Assembly (NCBI GenBank): GCA_947627245.1
Contig: CANQVH010000044.1
Coordinates: forward strand, 1-32,053
Origin: an uncultured Lachnospiraceae bacterium
Lineage (GTDB): Bacteria; Bacillota; Clostridia; Lachnospirales; Lachnospiraceae
Reading direction: 5' to 3'
Length of the DNA stretch: 32,053 bases
The translations under genes were made by a program, and so were the position numbers. The notes under the pieces are model-generated. The model saw only the letters and a list, made by a program, of their open reading frames with translations. It was not told the DNA's origin and ran no database searches. Below, piece by piece: positions 8,840 to 16,929 of this stretch. The first letter of the stretch is position 1, and every line of letters starts with the position of its first letter.

Positions 8840-9142
8840 ATGGATAATCATACAGAATGTGGCTGCAAGTTGAAACACCGCGAGAACGAGGAATACCGGA
8901 ACCTGATGAATCGCCTGAAGCGCATTGAGGGACAGATCCGCGGTATACAGGGAATGGTGGAGGAGGAGCGCTATTGCGTGGATATCCTGACGCAAGTGAT
9001 GGCGGTGCAGTCCGCGCTGAACAGCTTCAATAAGGCCCTGCTGTCGAACCATATCAAGACCTGCGTTGTCGATGATATCCGTGACGGCAATCACGAGGCC
9101 GTGGACGAGCTGTGCGGCACGATCCAAAAGCTGATGAAATAA
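8840..9142 (+). CDS. csoR: Copper-sensing repressor, CsoR/DUF156 family
   Basis: 100 residues, all-helical. The ligands Cys46, His71 and Cys75 have exactly the spacing of the Cu(I) site of Mycobacterium CsoR (Cys36, His61, Cys65), which favours copper over nickel, formaldehyde or sulfide sensing. Cu(I) binding should release it from the copA operator at 199-215. Two extra cysteines (7 and 9) lie in the N-terminal arm. I prefer the ATG at 8840 to the one at 8822 because AGGAGGG (8829-8835) lies between them, just before 8840. It stands alone, 4 bases from a convergent gene and 6 kb from its likely target. Confidence 0.92.
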   Translation: MDNHTECGCKLKHRENEEYRNLMNRLKRIEGQIRGIQGMVEEERYCVDILTQVMAVQSALNSFNKALLSNHIKTCVVDDIRDGNHEAVDELCGTIQKLMK

Positions 9143-9146
9143 CGGA

Positions 9147-9920
9147 TTACTCTGAGATCTCCTCGGAAGCTGCCTCTGTCTCGGCGAGGGAGAGGTCGAT
9201 CCCGGTGAAATAAGCGATCGCCTTGAGGGCGTTTTCTTTGTTTTCCGGGCGCCATGCGGCGCAGAGAACGGGCTGTTCAAGCAAGCCGCCGTATTCCTTG
9301 TAAAAATCGCTGCCGGACAGATCGATTCCCATCGGAATCGGCTCGGAATAGGAGACGACCTCGCCCAAGTCGTCGGTCTCCGCTACCTTGTTCTCGAGCA
9401 GCAGGTCGGAGAGCTGAGCATACATATCCTTCGGGAGAAACTCCCGCAGATCGCAGAACAGCCCTTGACCGGACTCCTCAAGAAAAACGTCTTGCGGGCA
9501 GATGATCAGATCGATCGCTCCGGCCATGAGCCTTGTCTTGTAAGCCATATCCATCTGGTAATTATCCAGCGCGTAGGTATCGGAGCGCATGAAATCATTC
9601 TTACTGTCCAGTCCGATGTTCTCCTCGAAAAAGCTGTCCATCTCCTCGCTTTGCTCAGGCAGAGTCCCGTTCAGGAAACAGAGCGAGAGACGGCACTCGG
9701 AGCGGTTGAAAACGGTCGTATTCAGGACGGAAAAGATAAGCACGGCCGCGGCGATCACCACAAGCGTGATTTTCAGATAATAGTCCTTGTAATAGCCCAG
9801 CCGTTGCCGGAACGGGAGGCTTTTGATCTCCTCCTTCGTGATCGTATCCTTGGAGCGCTGATAGATCGCGGCATCGTCGTCCAGCGCAGTTTTTTTAAAC
9901 TTAACAATCTTACTGTCCAT
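9147..9920 (-). CDS. Single-pass membrane protein of unknown function
   Basis: 257 residues. A charged cytoplasmic N-terminus of about 48 residues is followed by one transmembrane span (about 50-70), then an outward-facing acidic domain of about 185 residues. The phrase AIDLIICPQDVF and the alternating strand/helix pattern resemble a solute-binding-type alpha/beta fold, but I cannot assign a family. The C-terminus is acidic. It converges on csoR with only 4 bases between the genes and no clear terminator. A -10-like TATAAT lies at 9988-9983 on the minus strand, without a good -35. Confidence 0.75.
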   Translation of the reverse strand: MDSKIVKFKKTALDDDAAIYQRSKDTITKEEIKSLPFRQRLGYYKDYYLKITLVVIAAAVLIFSVLNTTVFNRSECRLSLCFLNGTLPEQSEEMDSFFEENIGLDSKNDFMRSDTYALDNYQMDMAYKTRLMAGAIDLIICPQDVFLEESGQGLFCDLREFLPKDMYAQLSDLLLENKVAETDDLGEVVSYSEPIPMGIDLSGSDFYKEYGGLLEQPVLCAAWRPENKENALKAIAYFTGIDLSLAETEAASEEISE

Positions 9921-10130
9921 CGCGTTTTCCTTCTTTACTTTATCCCAAACACATTCAAAATTTTTTCCAAAACAGCACTTTTATTATAATCCCTTTTCTG
10001 ACAAAAGGAAAGAGCTATATTTTATCATGCAAAGTTAATCTGATACTGGTCTGAAGCAGAGATGTGTGATAAAATAAGATCGTATTGCAGAACATACATG
10101 TTTACAGGAAAACGAACAGGGAGGTTTACG

Positions 10131-11768
10131 ATGAGAACAGGTTTCAGAAAGAAGGTTACAGCGGTATTTGCGGCGGGTGCGGTCGCGCTTGCGGGACTCG
10201 TTCCGCTCACGGCTTCGGCGGCCTATGTCGATACGGAGCGTGCGAACTGGGCGGCGCTCGCGGATGATTACGGCACGCTCTGGGATGAAGCGATGGCAGA
10301 GTCTCAGGAGAGCGAGACCGGCTCCGGCGAGCTCAAGCTCGAATTCGGGGATCTGGTGCGCACGATGATCGGCAGTATCTTTACGACGTCGGACGGAGAG
10401 CCGATGGATTTCTCGTGGCTTGAGAGCATTGCAATCAAGGCCGCCGCGTCCAAGGAGGACGGCAATGCTTTTAAAACAGCGCTCGGCCTGTGTCTGAATG
10501 ATACGCTGCTGGCTTCGCTGGAGCTGCCGATCGATCTCGGAAGCGACACGGTCAAATTCCGCGTGCCGGAGCTCAGCCCCAATTATCTCGGGGCGCCGTT
10601 TGAATTCGAGACGGATGAGATGAGGCAGCAGTGGCAGCGCTTTAAGGAAGTGATGAATCCGGAGTTTCTGGCGGAGCTCGCGGCGGACGGCGGCGAGGTT
10701 GCGGAGCTTCTGAAACGTTACGGGGATATTTTGTTCGATCATATGACTGACTGTGAGACGGAAGAGAAGACCGAAACGATGGCCGGTATCGAGCAGACCT
10801 TTACCGTGGAGGAGGGACGCATCTACGCGGTGGATCTGGCAAATGTCATACTGGAGATGGCGAAGCAGGCGAGGGACGACGAGATTCTAAAGGAGATGAT
10901 CGAGAATCTTGGGACATTCTCACAGCAAGAGGATCTTTATGAGGAATATCAGCGGGCGATAGACGAGACAATCCGCGATATGGAGGAGGATATGTCCAAG
11001 CTGGATAGGCTCGACGAGGAAGATTATATCTCGGCAAGGGTCTGGCTGGATGGGGACGGCAAGTGCGCAGGCCGGGAGTTTTCGCTTATCGCGGATGGCA
11101 GTCAGAGGGCTCAGCTTGCATGGCTCAATGTCCGGGAGGGCGATCAGGCGGCGCTGCGTATGTATTTCATCACGGATGACTGGCTGAACGACGGAAGCAG
11201 CGTTCTCTCCGGCGTCGGCACGATTACGGACGGCAGGCTGGACGGCGAGTACATGGTAACGCAGAACGGTCTCCCTCAGTGTAAGATCGAGGTGAGCGAT
11301 TACGATGTGGATGCCGCTGCAGGCGATCTGGACGGCACCTACAAGCTGACTTATGCAGGGGAAACGGATGATTCGCAGAATTCGTTCCCGCTTGAGGATT
11401 ATGCGCTGATCCTTGACGTGGAGGCGAGAGCAAAGGAGAAGATCAACAACGTCTCCCTGAGCCTGATGATGAACGATGAAACGGTTGCGGCTCTGCACAT
11501 AAGGGACGGTGCGGGCGAAGAGCTGCTGGCCGGAAGTGGTGCGGACGATGGGATCCTTTACGACGCGAACGATCAGGAGGATCTGCAGAAGTATGCGGAG
11601 GAGGTCAATCCGGAGACGATCATTGAGAATTGCCGGAAGGCCGGAGTGCCGGAGGAGTTCATCGAGCAGGTTGCGGGACTTGTCACGCAGATGACGGAGG
11701 AGGATCACGCGGGCGATTCGGAGACGTCGGAGTTATCGCAGACGCCGGAGGCGTCCGGGGTACTGTAA
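10131..11768 (+). CDS. Secreted protein of unknown function
   Basis: 545 residues with a clear signal peptide (basic start, hydrophobic core, cleavage near TASA/AYV at about 28). The mature protein is acidic and has a helical first half rich in Glu/Asp, then beta-rich stretches from about 320 to 470. I see no lipobox, wall anchor or catalytic motif. The start at 10131 is chosen because AGGGAGG (10118-10124) precedes it by 6 bases and the signal peptide begins there; an upstream in-frame ATG at 10062 would bury the signal. It is followed after 91 bases by the SpoIID-like gene on the same strand. I do not recognise the family. Confidence 0.8.
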   Translation: MRTGFRKKVTAVFAAGAVALAGLVPLTASAAYVDTERANWAALADDYGTLWDEAMAESQESETGSGELKLEFGDLVRTMIGSIFTTSDGEPMDFSWLESIAIKAAASKEDGNAFKTALGLCLNDTLLASLELPIDLGSDTVKFRVPELSPNYLGAPFEFETDEMRQQWQRFKEVMNPEFLAELAADGGEVAELLKRYGDILFDHMTDCETEEKTETMAGIEQTFTVEEGRIYAVDLANVILEMAKQARDDEILKEMIENLGTFSQQEDLYEEYQRAIDETIRDMEEDMSKLDRLDEEDYISARVWLDGDGKCAGREFSLIADGSQRAQLAWLNVREGDQAALRMYFITDDWLNDGSSVLSGVGTITDGRLDGEYMVTQNGLPQCKIEVSDYDVDAAAGDLDGTYKLTYAGETDDSQNSFPLEDYALILDVEARAKEKINNVSLSLMMNDETVAALHIRDGAGEELLAGSGADDGILYDANDQEDLQKYAEEVNPETIIENCRKAGVPEEFIEQVAGLVTQMTEEDHAGDSETSELSQTPEASGVL

Positions 11769-11802
11769 GCGGAGGAGCAAAGAATCGGCGGACGCCCTAT
11801 GT

Positions 11803-11829
11803 CACCTGCGGCTCTAGCGTCATATGATA
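11803..11829 (+). promoter_or_regulatory. Sigma-K-like (late mother-cell) promoter
   Basis: CATATGATA (11821-11829) fits the sigma-K -10 pattern CATAnnnTA, with CACC 14 bases upstream as a possible -35. It lies 30 bases before the ATG. The spacing is 2-3 bases short of ideal. The paralog at 27318-28595 has the same arrangement. Confidence 0.45.
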
Positions 11830-11859
11830 GAGTAATCAGAAAACGGGAACGGGAATCAT

Positions 11860-13608
11860 ATGGCTATCGGATATCTGCAGGTACAGGCGAGGACCGCACG
11901 CGGCGCTGTCCCGATCGAGGGCGCTATTGTCTGGGTGTTGGACGACGAGGAGAATGTCCTCGATCGCCTTGTTACGGATGAGAGCGGAGAGACGCAGACG
12001 GTCTCTCTGGAGACGCTGGACGGGAGCTATTCAAGAGATCCGGAGTATACGGGGAAGCCGTATGCGCAGTACGGCGTGATCGTGGACGCGGAGGGCTTCG
12101 AGCCGGTCTCGGTGGAGAATATCCCGATCTTTGACGGGGAGACGGCGGTGCTGCCGGTGCTGCTCGCGCCGCTGCAGGATCGGCGGCCGTCCCAGACGAT
12201 GGAGGAGATCGAGATCGGGGCGCCCGCCGTGGGGTTGGGAGATCGACAGAAAAGCGGGGAGCTCGGGACGGGTGTCCGGCAGGGATCGACGCCCGCCTGC
12301 CACACGGCATTGCAGAGCGGATCGTCTGTGTATGAGAGAAGTCAGGAGGAAAGTCCGGACAGATCGCGCGTGCTACGGCAGGTGGTGATCCCGAATCCAA
12401 TCACCGTGCATCTGGGCGCGCCGGATGCGCCGGCGGCGAACATACAGGTTCCGTTTCTGGACTATGTGAAGAACGTTGCGAGCAGCGAGATCTATCCGAC
12501 GTGGCCGAGGGAAGCGCTGAAGGCAAATGTCTACGCGATCATGACTTTCGCGCTGAACCGCATTTATACGGAGTGGTACAGGAGTCGCGGCTATGATTTC
12601 GATATTACGAACAATACCGCATACGATCAGTATTATGTGCCGGGGCGGCCGATCTATGACTCGATCAGCAGCGTGGTCGACGAGGTTTACGGGGAATATG
12701 TAAAAAGACGCGGACAAAACGCGCCCTACTTTACTTCGTTCTGCAACGGGACGACGGTGACCTGCGCGGGATTGTCCCAGTGGGGAAGCGTTGCGCTTGC
12801 CAACCGGGGTTATTCGGCACAGCAGATCCTGCTGTATTATTACCCGGACGATATCGAGATCGCGCGGACCAATATCGTCACAAACGCGTTGTCGTCCTAT
12901 CCGGGGACGGCGCTGCGCGTCGGAAGCAGCGGGCTGGACGTCCAGACGATCCAGACATGGCTTGAGCGGATTCGACGCAACTATCCGGCGATCCCGGCTA
13001 TCACGGATTCGCCCGGCGTTTTCGGCGAGAGCACGCGCGCGGCGGTACGGATATTTCAGAGTATTTTTGGTCTGACGGTTGACGGCATTGTGGGAAGAGC
13101 CACATGGTATAAGCTGTCCAACCTGTACACGGCGGTGACGAGGCTGGCGGAGCTTGACAGCGAGGGCACGAGCCTCGGCATCGGGACGGTTCCGCCCGGC
13201 ACGGTTTTGCGGCAGGGCTCGCGCGGGCAGGACGTGGTGACGCTTCAGTACCTTCTGAATGTGATCGCCCAATATTATCCGGCGCTTCCGGCTCCGGCGC
13301 AAGACGGCATCTTCGGCAGCGGGACCAGACAGGCGGTCGTGGCGTTCCAGCGGCATATGGGGTTGGATCCGGACGGGATCGTCGGAGCGCGGACATGGAG
13401 AGCCCTGTACGACCATTATCTTGGCATCGAGGAGAATGTTCCGGCGCCCGGACCCGGCGAGGATACGATTGCCTATGTGGTACAGGCGGGCGACACGCTC
13501 TGGAAGATCGCGAGGCGCTACGGGACCACGGTGGAGGCGATCAAGCGGGCGAACGGTCTGATCGGCGACACGATTCTGGTCGGGCAGGTGCTTCGGATTC
13601 CGGTTTAA
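11860..13608 (+). CDS. Leaderless SpoIID-like protein with two peptidoglycan-binding domains and LysM
   Basis: 582 residues. The N-terminal beta-sandwich (1-100) resembles a carboxypeptidase-regulatory/CnaB fold. A low-complexity linker leads to a SpoIID/LytB-type domain (about 195-330) with NVASSEIYPTWPREALKA and GLSQWGSVALA; its Glu in SSE aligns with the catalytic Glu of SpoIID transglycosylase. Two PG_binding_1 domains follow (about 346-425 and 446-525), then a LysM (537-582). There is no signal peptide or membrane span, which is odd for a wall-binding protein and fits a protein made in the mother cell and placed on the spore. The SD is weak. A paralog lies at 27318-28595. It might instead be released by lysis or a dedicated exporter. 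Confidence 0.88.
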   Translation: MAIGYLQVQARTARGAVPIEGAIVWVLDDEENVLDRLVTDESGETQTVSLETLDGSYSRDPEYTGKPYAQYGVIVDAEGFEPVSVENIPIFDGETAVLPVLLAPLQDRRPSQTMEEIEIGAPAVGLGDRQKSGELGTGVRQGSTPACHTALQSGSSVYERSQEESPDRSRVLRQVVIPNPITVHLGAPDAPAANIQVPFLDYVKNVASSEIYPTWPREALKANVYAIMTFALNRIYTEWYRSRGYDFDITNNTAYDQYYVPGRPIYDSISSVVDEVYGEYVKRRGQNAPYFTSFCNGTTVTCAGLSQWGSVALANRGYSAQQILLYYYPDDIEIARTNIVTNALSSYPGTALRVGSSGLDVQTIQTWLERIRRNYPAIPAITDSPGVFGESTRAAVRIFQSIFGLTVDGIVGRATWYKLSNLYTAVTRLAELDSEGTSLGIGTVPPGTVLRQGSRGQDVVTLQYLLNVIAQYYPALPAPAQDGIFGSGTRQAVVAFQRHMGLDPDGIVGARTWRALYDHYLGIEENVPAPGPGEDTIAYVVQAGDTLWKIARRYGTTVEAIKRANGLIGDTILVGQVLRIPV

Positions 13609-13647
13609 AGGCGGGTGGAAGCAAAATAAAAGGAGAGGAGAGGACAT

Positions 13648-14784
13648 ATGGCAGAGAAATGGACAAAGAAACTGGGCTTCGGCCTGATGCGGCTTCCGTC
13701 GCTCGATGCGAACGATCCGTCGAAGATCGACATCGAGCGCGTGAAAGAGATGGTGGACGCCTTCATCGAGAGAGGCTTCACTTATTTTGACACCGCGTGG
13801 ATGTACTGCGGCTTCAAGAGCGAGAACGCCGCGAAGGAAGCGCTGGTCGACCGTTATCCGAGAGACAGCTTTACACTCACGACGAAGCTGCACGCGGAGT
13901 TTATCAGGACGAAGGAAGACCGGGACAAGATTTTCCATGCGCAGATGGAGAAGACGGGTGTGAGCTTCTTTGACTACTATTGGCTGCATGATGTGAATTC
14001 GCACAGTCTGGAGACCTTCGAGAAGCTTGACTGCTTCCGCTGGCTGCAGGAAAAGAAGGCGCAGGGACTCGTGAAGCACATCGGGTTTTCGTTCCACGAC
14101 ACGCCGGAGCTTCTGGACAAGGTATTGACGGAGCATCCGGAATTTGAGTATGTGCAGTTGCAGATCAATTATCTGGACTGGGAGAGCAATGCGATCCAGT
14201 CAAGGAAATGCTACGAGACGGCGGTCAAACACAACAAGCCGGTGATCGTCATGGAGCCGGTGAAGGGCGGTACGCTCGCGAAGGTTCCGGAGGAGGTTGA
14301 GCGCCTGTTCAAAGGCTACGCGCCGGAGGCTTCGATTTCGTCATGGGCGATCCGCTATGTCGCGAGTCTGGACGGGGTGTTCAAGGTATTGAGCGGGATG
14401 AGCACGCTGGAGCAGGTGTTGGACAACACCGCGTTCATGACGGATTTTGTGCCCGTGAACGATGAGGAGAAGGCGCTGATCGCGAAAGCGGTCGAGATCA
14501 TCAACGGCAGCATCGCGATTCCCTGTACCGGATGTGAGTACTGCGCGCCGGGATGCCCGCAGCAGATCCCGATCCCGAAATGCTTCTCGCTCTACAATGC
14601 GGACAAGCAGGAGGTAGAGACGAAGGGCTGGACCCCGCAGGGCGAATATTACGACAACATGACGAAGAGTACCGGAAAGGCGAGTGACTGTATTGAATGC
14701 CGCCAGTGCGAGGGCGTCTGTCCGCAGCATTTGCCGATTGTCGACTATTTGAAGACTGTTGCGGCTTATTTTGAGAAAAAATAA
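13648..14784 (+). CDS. Aldo/keto reductase with C-terminal [4Fe-4S] ferredoxin-like domain
   Basis: 378 residues. An aldo/keto reductase TIM barrel (about 1-280) has the active-site set Asp47 and Tyr52 (DTAWMY), Lys80 (TTKLH) and His114 (YWLHDVN). A C-terminal domain carries two cysteine clusters, CTGCEYCAPGCP and CIECRQCEGVCP, for two iron-sulfur clusters. This fused form is common in anaerobic Clostridia and is annotated as predicted oxidoreductase. The substrate is unknown; it probably links NAD(P)H or ferredoxin to reduction of an aldehyde or ketone. The SD is AGGAGAGGAG. A diverged copy of its last 12 codons lies just downstream. Confidence 0.92.
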   Translation: MAEKWTKKLGFGLMRLPSLDANDPSKIDIERVKEMVDAFIERGFTYFDTAWMYCGFKSENAAKEALVDRYPRDSFTLTTKLHAEFIRTKEDRDKIFHAQMEKTGVSFFDYYWLHDVNSHSLETFEKLDCFRWLQEKKAQGLVKHIGFSFHDTPELLDKVLTEHPEFEYVQLQINYLDWESNAIQSRKCYETAVKHNKPVIVMEPVKGGTLAKVPEEVERLFKGYAPEASISSWAIRYVASLDGVFKVLSGMSTLEQVLDNTAFMTDFVPVNDEEKALIAKAVEIINGSIAIPCTGCEYCAPGCPQQIPIPKCFSLYNADKQEVETKGWTPQGEYYDNMTKSTGKASDCIECRQCEGVCPQHLPIVDYLKTVAAYFEKK

Positions 14785-14847
14785 TAGAATGTCAAGAGAA
14801 CTGAGACAAATCTGAAGACCGTCGTGGTCTATTTTGAGAAGAAATAG
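14749..14847 (+). repeat. Duplicated 3' end of the aldo/keto reductase gene
   Basis: The last 36 bases of the gene (14749-14784) recur at 14812-14847 with 28 of 36 matching. The copy still reads L-K-T-V-V-V-Y-F-E-K-K-stop against L-K-T-V-A-A-Y-F-E-K-K-stop. All eight differences are transitions, and most are synonymous. Confidence 0.85.
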
Positions 14848-14873
14848 AGGAAATATTTCGGAAAAAATCAGAG

Positions 14874-14907
14874 AAAAAGGGTTATCTATGGCGGATAATC
14901 CTTTTTT
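14874..14907 (+). terminator. Terminator after the aldo/keto reductase
   Basis: AAGGGTTATC pairs with GATAATCCTT (one G-T pair), followed by a run of T at 14902-14907. Confidence 0.85.
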
Positions 14908-14955
14908 GTTAAGAAAATTTAAGATTATTTTAAAGGGGAGGTAAGAACTATTCGG

Positions 14956-14961
14956 TATAAT
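14956..14961 (+). promoter_or_regulatory. -10 element of the lipid operon
   Basis: TATAAT preceded by G, 31 bases before the PAP2 start. No convincing -35 is visible, so an activator may be involved. Confidence 0.45.
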
Positions 14962-14991
14962 TGTGAGGACAATGTGTGAAAGGAAGGATGT

Positions 14992-15648
14992 ATGCAGAAG
15001 GTCAGGGAAATCATACCAAGCGAAATGCGGCTGCCGCTGCTCATGGCGATCGCCTGCAATACGGTGACTTATTTCGGAACGCGGCTGCTGACGACGGGAC
15101 GGGTTCACTATGATATCTCCTGCGCGGCGGACAGTCGGATTCCGCTCGTGCCGTGGACGGTCGCCATCTATTTCGGGAGTTATGTGTTCTGGATCGTGAA
15201 CTACATTATAGGCGTCAGGCAGTACCGGGAAAAGGCGTACCGGTTTATCAGCGCGGATTTTGCCGCGAAGCTGGTCTGCCTGCTCTGCTTCCTGATCTTT
15301 CCGACGACGAACACGCGCCCGGAGATCACGGGAAGCTCCGTCTGGGATTCGCTGATGCGCTTCCTCTACGAGATCGACGCGGCGGACAATCTCTTCCCTT
15401 CCATTCACTGTCTGACAAGCTGGTTCGGCTTTCTTGCTGTGCGGAGCAATGAGCGGGTGCCGAAATGGTACCGCGCGGTCTCCCTCGTCGTCGCGCTCGC
15501 GATCTGCGTATCGACGCTCACGACGAAGCAGCATGTGCTCGTGGATGTGTTCGCGGGCGTAGCGCTCTCGGAGGTCAGCTACCGGCTTGTGGAGAAGAGC
15601 GGATTTTCGAGGCATTACAGGAACATGATGATGCGGCTTGCAAGGTGA
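14992..15648 (+). CDS. PAP2-family membrane phosphatase
   Basis: 218 residues with about five membrane spans. The PAP2 signature is present as NLFPSIHC (motif C2, PSxH) and STLTTKQHVLVD (motif C3, with His and Asp). The Arg usual in motif C3 (SR...H) is replaced by Thr. The family dephosphorylates lipid phosphates such as phosphatidate or undecaprenyl pyrophosphate on the outer membrane face. It heads an operon with a VTT protein, a CDP-alcohol transferase and Psd, which suggests a role in phospholipid metabolism. The SD is GAAAGGAAGG. Genes follow with short gaps. Confidence 0.85.
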   Translation: MQKVREIIPSEMRLPLLMAIACNTVTYFGTRLLTTGRVHYDISCAADSRIPLVPWTVAIYFGSYVFWIVNYIIGVRQYREKAYRFISADFAAKLVCLLCFLIFPTTNTRPEITGSSVWDSLMRFLYEIDAADNLFPSIHCLTSWFGFLAVRSNERVPKWYRAVSLVVALAICVSTLTTKQHVLVDVFAGVALSEVSYRLVEKSGFSRHYRNMMMRLAR

Positions 15649-15669
15649 CGGGAAGGAGTGAAGATCCGC

Positions 15670-16227
15670 TTGAATAAAAAACTGCGAATTCTGGTGATTG
15701 CGGGCTTTGTGATCCTTCTGGCTTTACTCGCGAAGCTTCTGATAGGTCACAGATTTAATTCGGTCGAGTCTCTTCAGCGGTACATGGAGCGCTTCGGCGT
15801 GGCGGCGCCGCTGTTCCTCACGGGATTTCAGGCGTTTCAGGTCGTGGTTCCGGTGGTGCCGGGCTATTTCGGCTGCGCGGCCGGAGCGATCATGTTCGGC
15901 ACGGCGACCGGGTTCTGGTGCAATTACATCGGGATCAGCGCGGGATCGATCATCGCCTATTTTCTGGGGAGAAAATACGGGATCGACCTTGTGCTTACCA
16001 TGTTTTCGGAGGAAATGTACGAAAAGTGGAGCGACCGGATCCGAAAGAGCAGATCCTACGGCCTGTTCCTCTTCATCGCGACGCTGCTGCCGCTTTTTCC
16101 GGACGATTTCCTGTGTTATTTTTCCGGACTGACGAAGATGAACAGCAGGAAATTTATCTGGATCATCCTTCTCGGGAAACCGTGGTGCATATTGGCTTAC
16201 AGTATTTTGTTCGGGCTCATCAGGTAA
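15670..16227 (+). CDS. VTT/TVP38 (DedA-like, SNARE-associated) membrane protein
   Basis: 185 residues with several membrane spans and the VTT-domain core: FQVVVPVVPGYFGCAAGA, the glycine-rich GISAGSIIAYFLGRKYG, and LLPLFPDDFLCYFSGLT. Related proteins act as lipid scramblases or undecaprenyl-phosphate translocases, which fits the lipid operon. I chose the TTG at 15670 with GGAAGGAG (15651-15658) 11 bases upstream; the GTG at 15658 overlaps that SD and could not use it. The last 42 bases of the gene are duplicated downstream. Confidence 0.82.
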   Translation: MNKKLRILVIAGFVILLALLAKLLIGHRFNSVESLQRYMERFGVAAPLFLTGFQAFQVVVPVVPGYFGCAAGAIMFGTATGFWCNYIGISAGSIIAYFLGRKYGIDLVLTMFSEEMYEKWSDRIRKSRSYGLFLFIATLLPLFPDDFLCYFSGLTKMNSRKFIWIILLGKPWCILAYSILFGLIR

Positions 16228-16272
16228 AAGTGGCGCATATTGGTTTACCGTATTTGGTTCGGGCTTATCAAG
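16183..16272 (+). repeat. Duplicated 3' end of the VTT gene
   Basis: The final 14 sense codons (16183-16224) recur at 16231-16272 with 36 of 42 bases matching. W-C-I-L-A-Y-S-I-L-F-G-L-I-R becomes W-R-I-L-V-Y-R-I-W-F-G-L-I-K, without a stop. The copy fills the gap before the next gene and opens its reading frame upstream. Confidence 0.85.
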
Positions 16273-16287
16273 AAAAGGAGGCGTGTC

Positions 16288-16929
16288 ATGAAAAAGAAAC
16301 TGCTGGGATACTATGATTATACGGTGATACTTACATACTGCGGCATGCTTTTCGCGTTTTACGGCATCCTGTGCGTGCTCGGACAGAAATACTGGGAGGC
16401 GGTCTTGTGCCTGATGTTTTCCGGCATCTGCGACATGTTTGACGGCGCGGTGGCCTCCACGAAGGAGCGAAACGAGAAGGAGAAGAGCTTCGGGATTCAG
16501 ATCGATTCGCTGAGCGACCTGATCAGCTTCGGCGTGCTGCCGGGCATTTTCGTCTATATGATCTGCGGGCAGAGCAGGCTCTCCGGCGTGGTGGCCGCGG
16601 CGTTTGTCCTGTGCGCGCTGATCCGTCTGGCGTATTTCAACGTGCTGGAGGCGGAGCGGCAGAAGCAAAGCGAGGGGAAGCGCAAGAGCTATCTCGGCGT
16701 TCCGGTGACGACGATCGCGGTGCTGCTTCCGATCGTCTACATCCTGTATGACAATCGCATCTGCAAAAGGCTGATCTATTTTCCGCTTTTGCTCTTCGCG
16801 ATGGGAATCGGATATCTGTCGCCGATCGAGATCAAAAAGCCCGGCATCATCGGGAAGATCGGGCTGATCGTTCTCGGCGTTCTCGAAGCGCTTGCGCTGT
16901 TGTTCTTTATGGGATGGGATGCGGTATGA
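16288..16929 (+). CDS. pssA: CDP-alcohol phosphatidyltransferase, phosphatidylserine synthase type
   Basis: 213 residues and about six membrane spans. The CDP-alcohol motif is present as D-x-x-D-G-A-V-A-S...G-I-Q-I-D-S-L-S-D. The four metal-binding Asp residues are intact, but the usual Arg after Ala is Ser and the spacer before Gly is longer, as in some Clostridial and eukaryote-like forms. It should make phosphatidylserine from CDP-diacylglycerol and serine, and the Psd gene next to it would then make phosphatidylethanolamine. I chose the ATG at 16288, preceded by AAAGGAGG; upstream frame is only the duplicated VTT tail. It overlaps psd by ATGA. Confidence 0.88.
   Translation: MKKKLLGYYDYTVILTYCGMLFAFYGILCVLGQKYWEAVLCLMFSGICDMFDGAVASTKERNEKEKSFGIQIDSLSDLISFGVLPGIFVYMICGQSRLSGVVAAAFVLCALIRLAYFNVLEAERQKQSEGKRKSYLGVPVTTIAVLLPIVYILYDNRICKRLIYFPLLLFAMGIGYLSPIEIKKPGIIGKIGLIVLGVLEALALLFFMGWDAV

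Noticed and set aside
10062-10130. Upstream start that would lengthen the secreted protein by 23 residues
   Set aside because: It would put a charged stretch before the signal peptide, and the SD fits the ATG at 10131.
12373-14136. Long minus-strand reading frame opposite the SpoIID-like and reductase genes
   Set aside because: It crosses two well-supported genes and has Arg-rich shadow composition and no domain.
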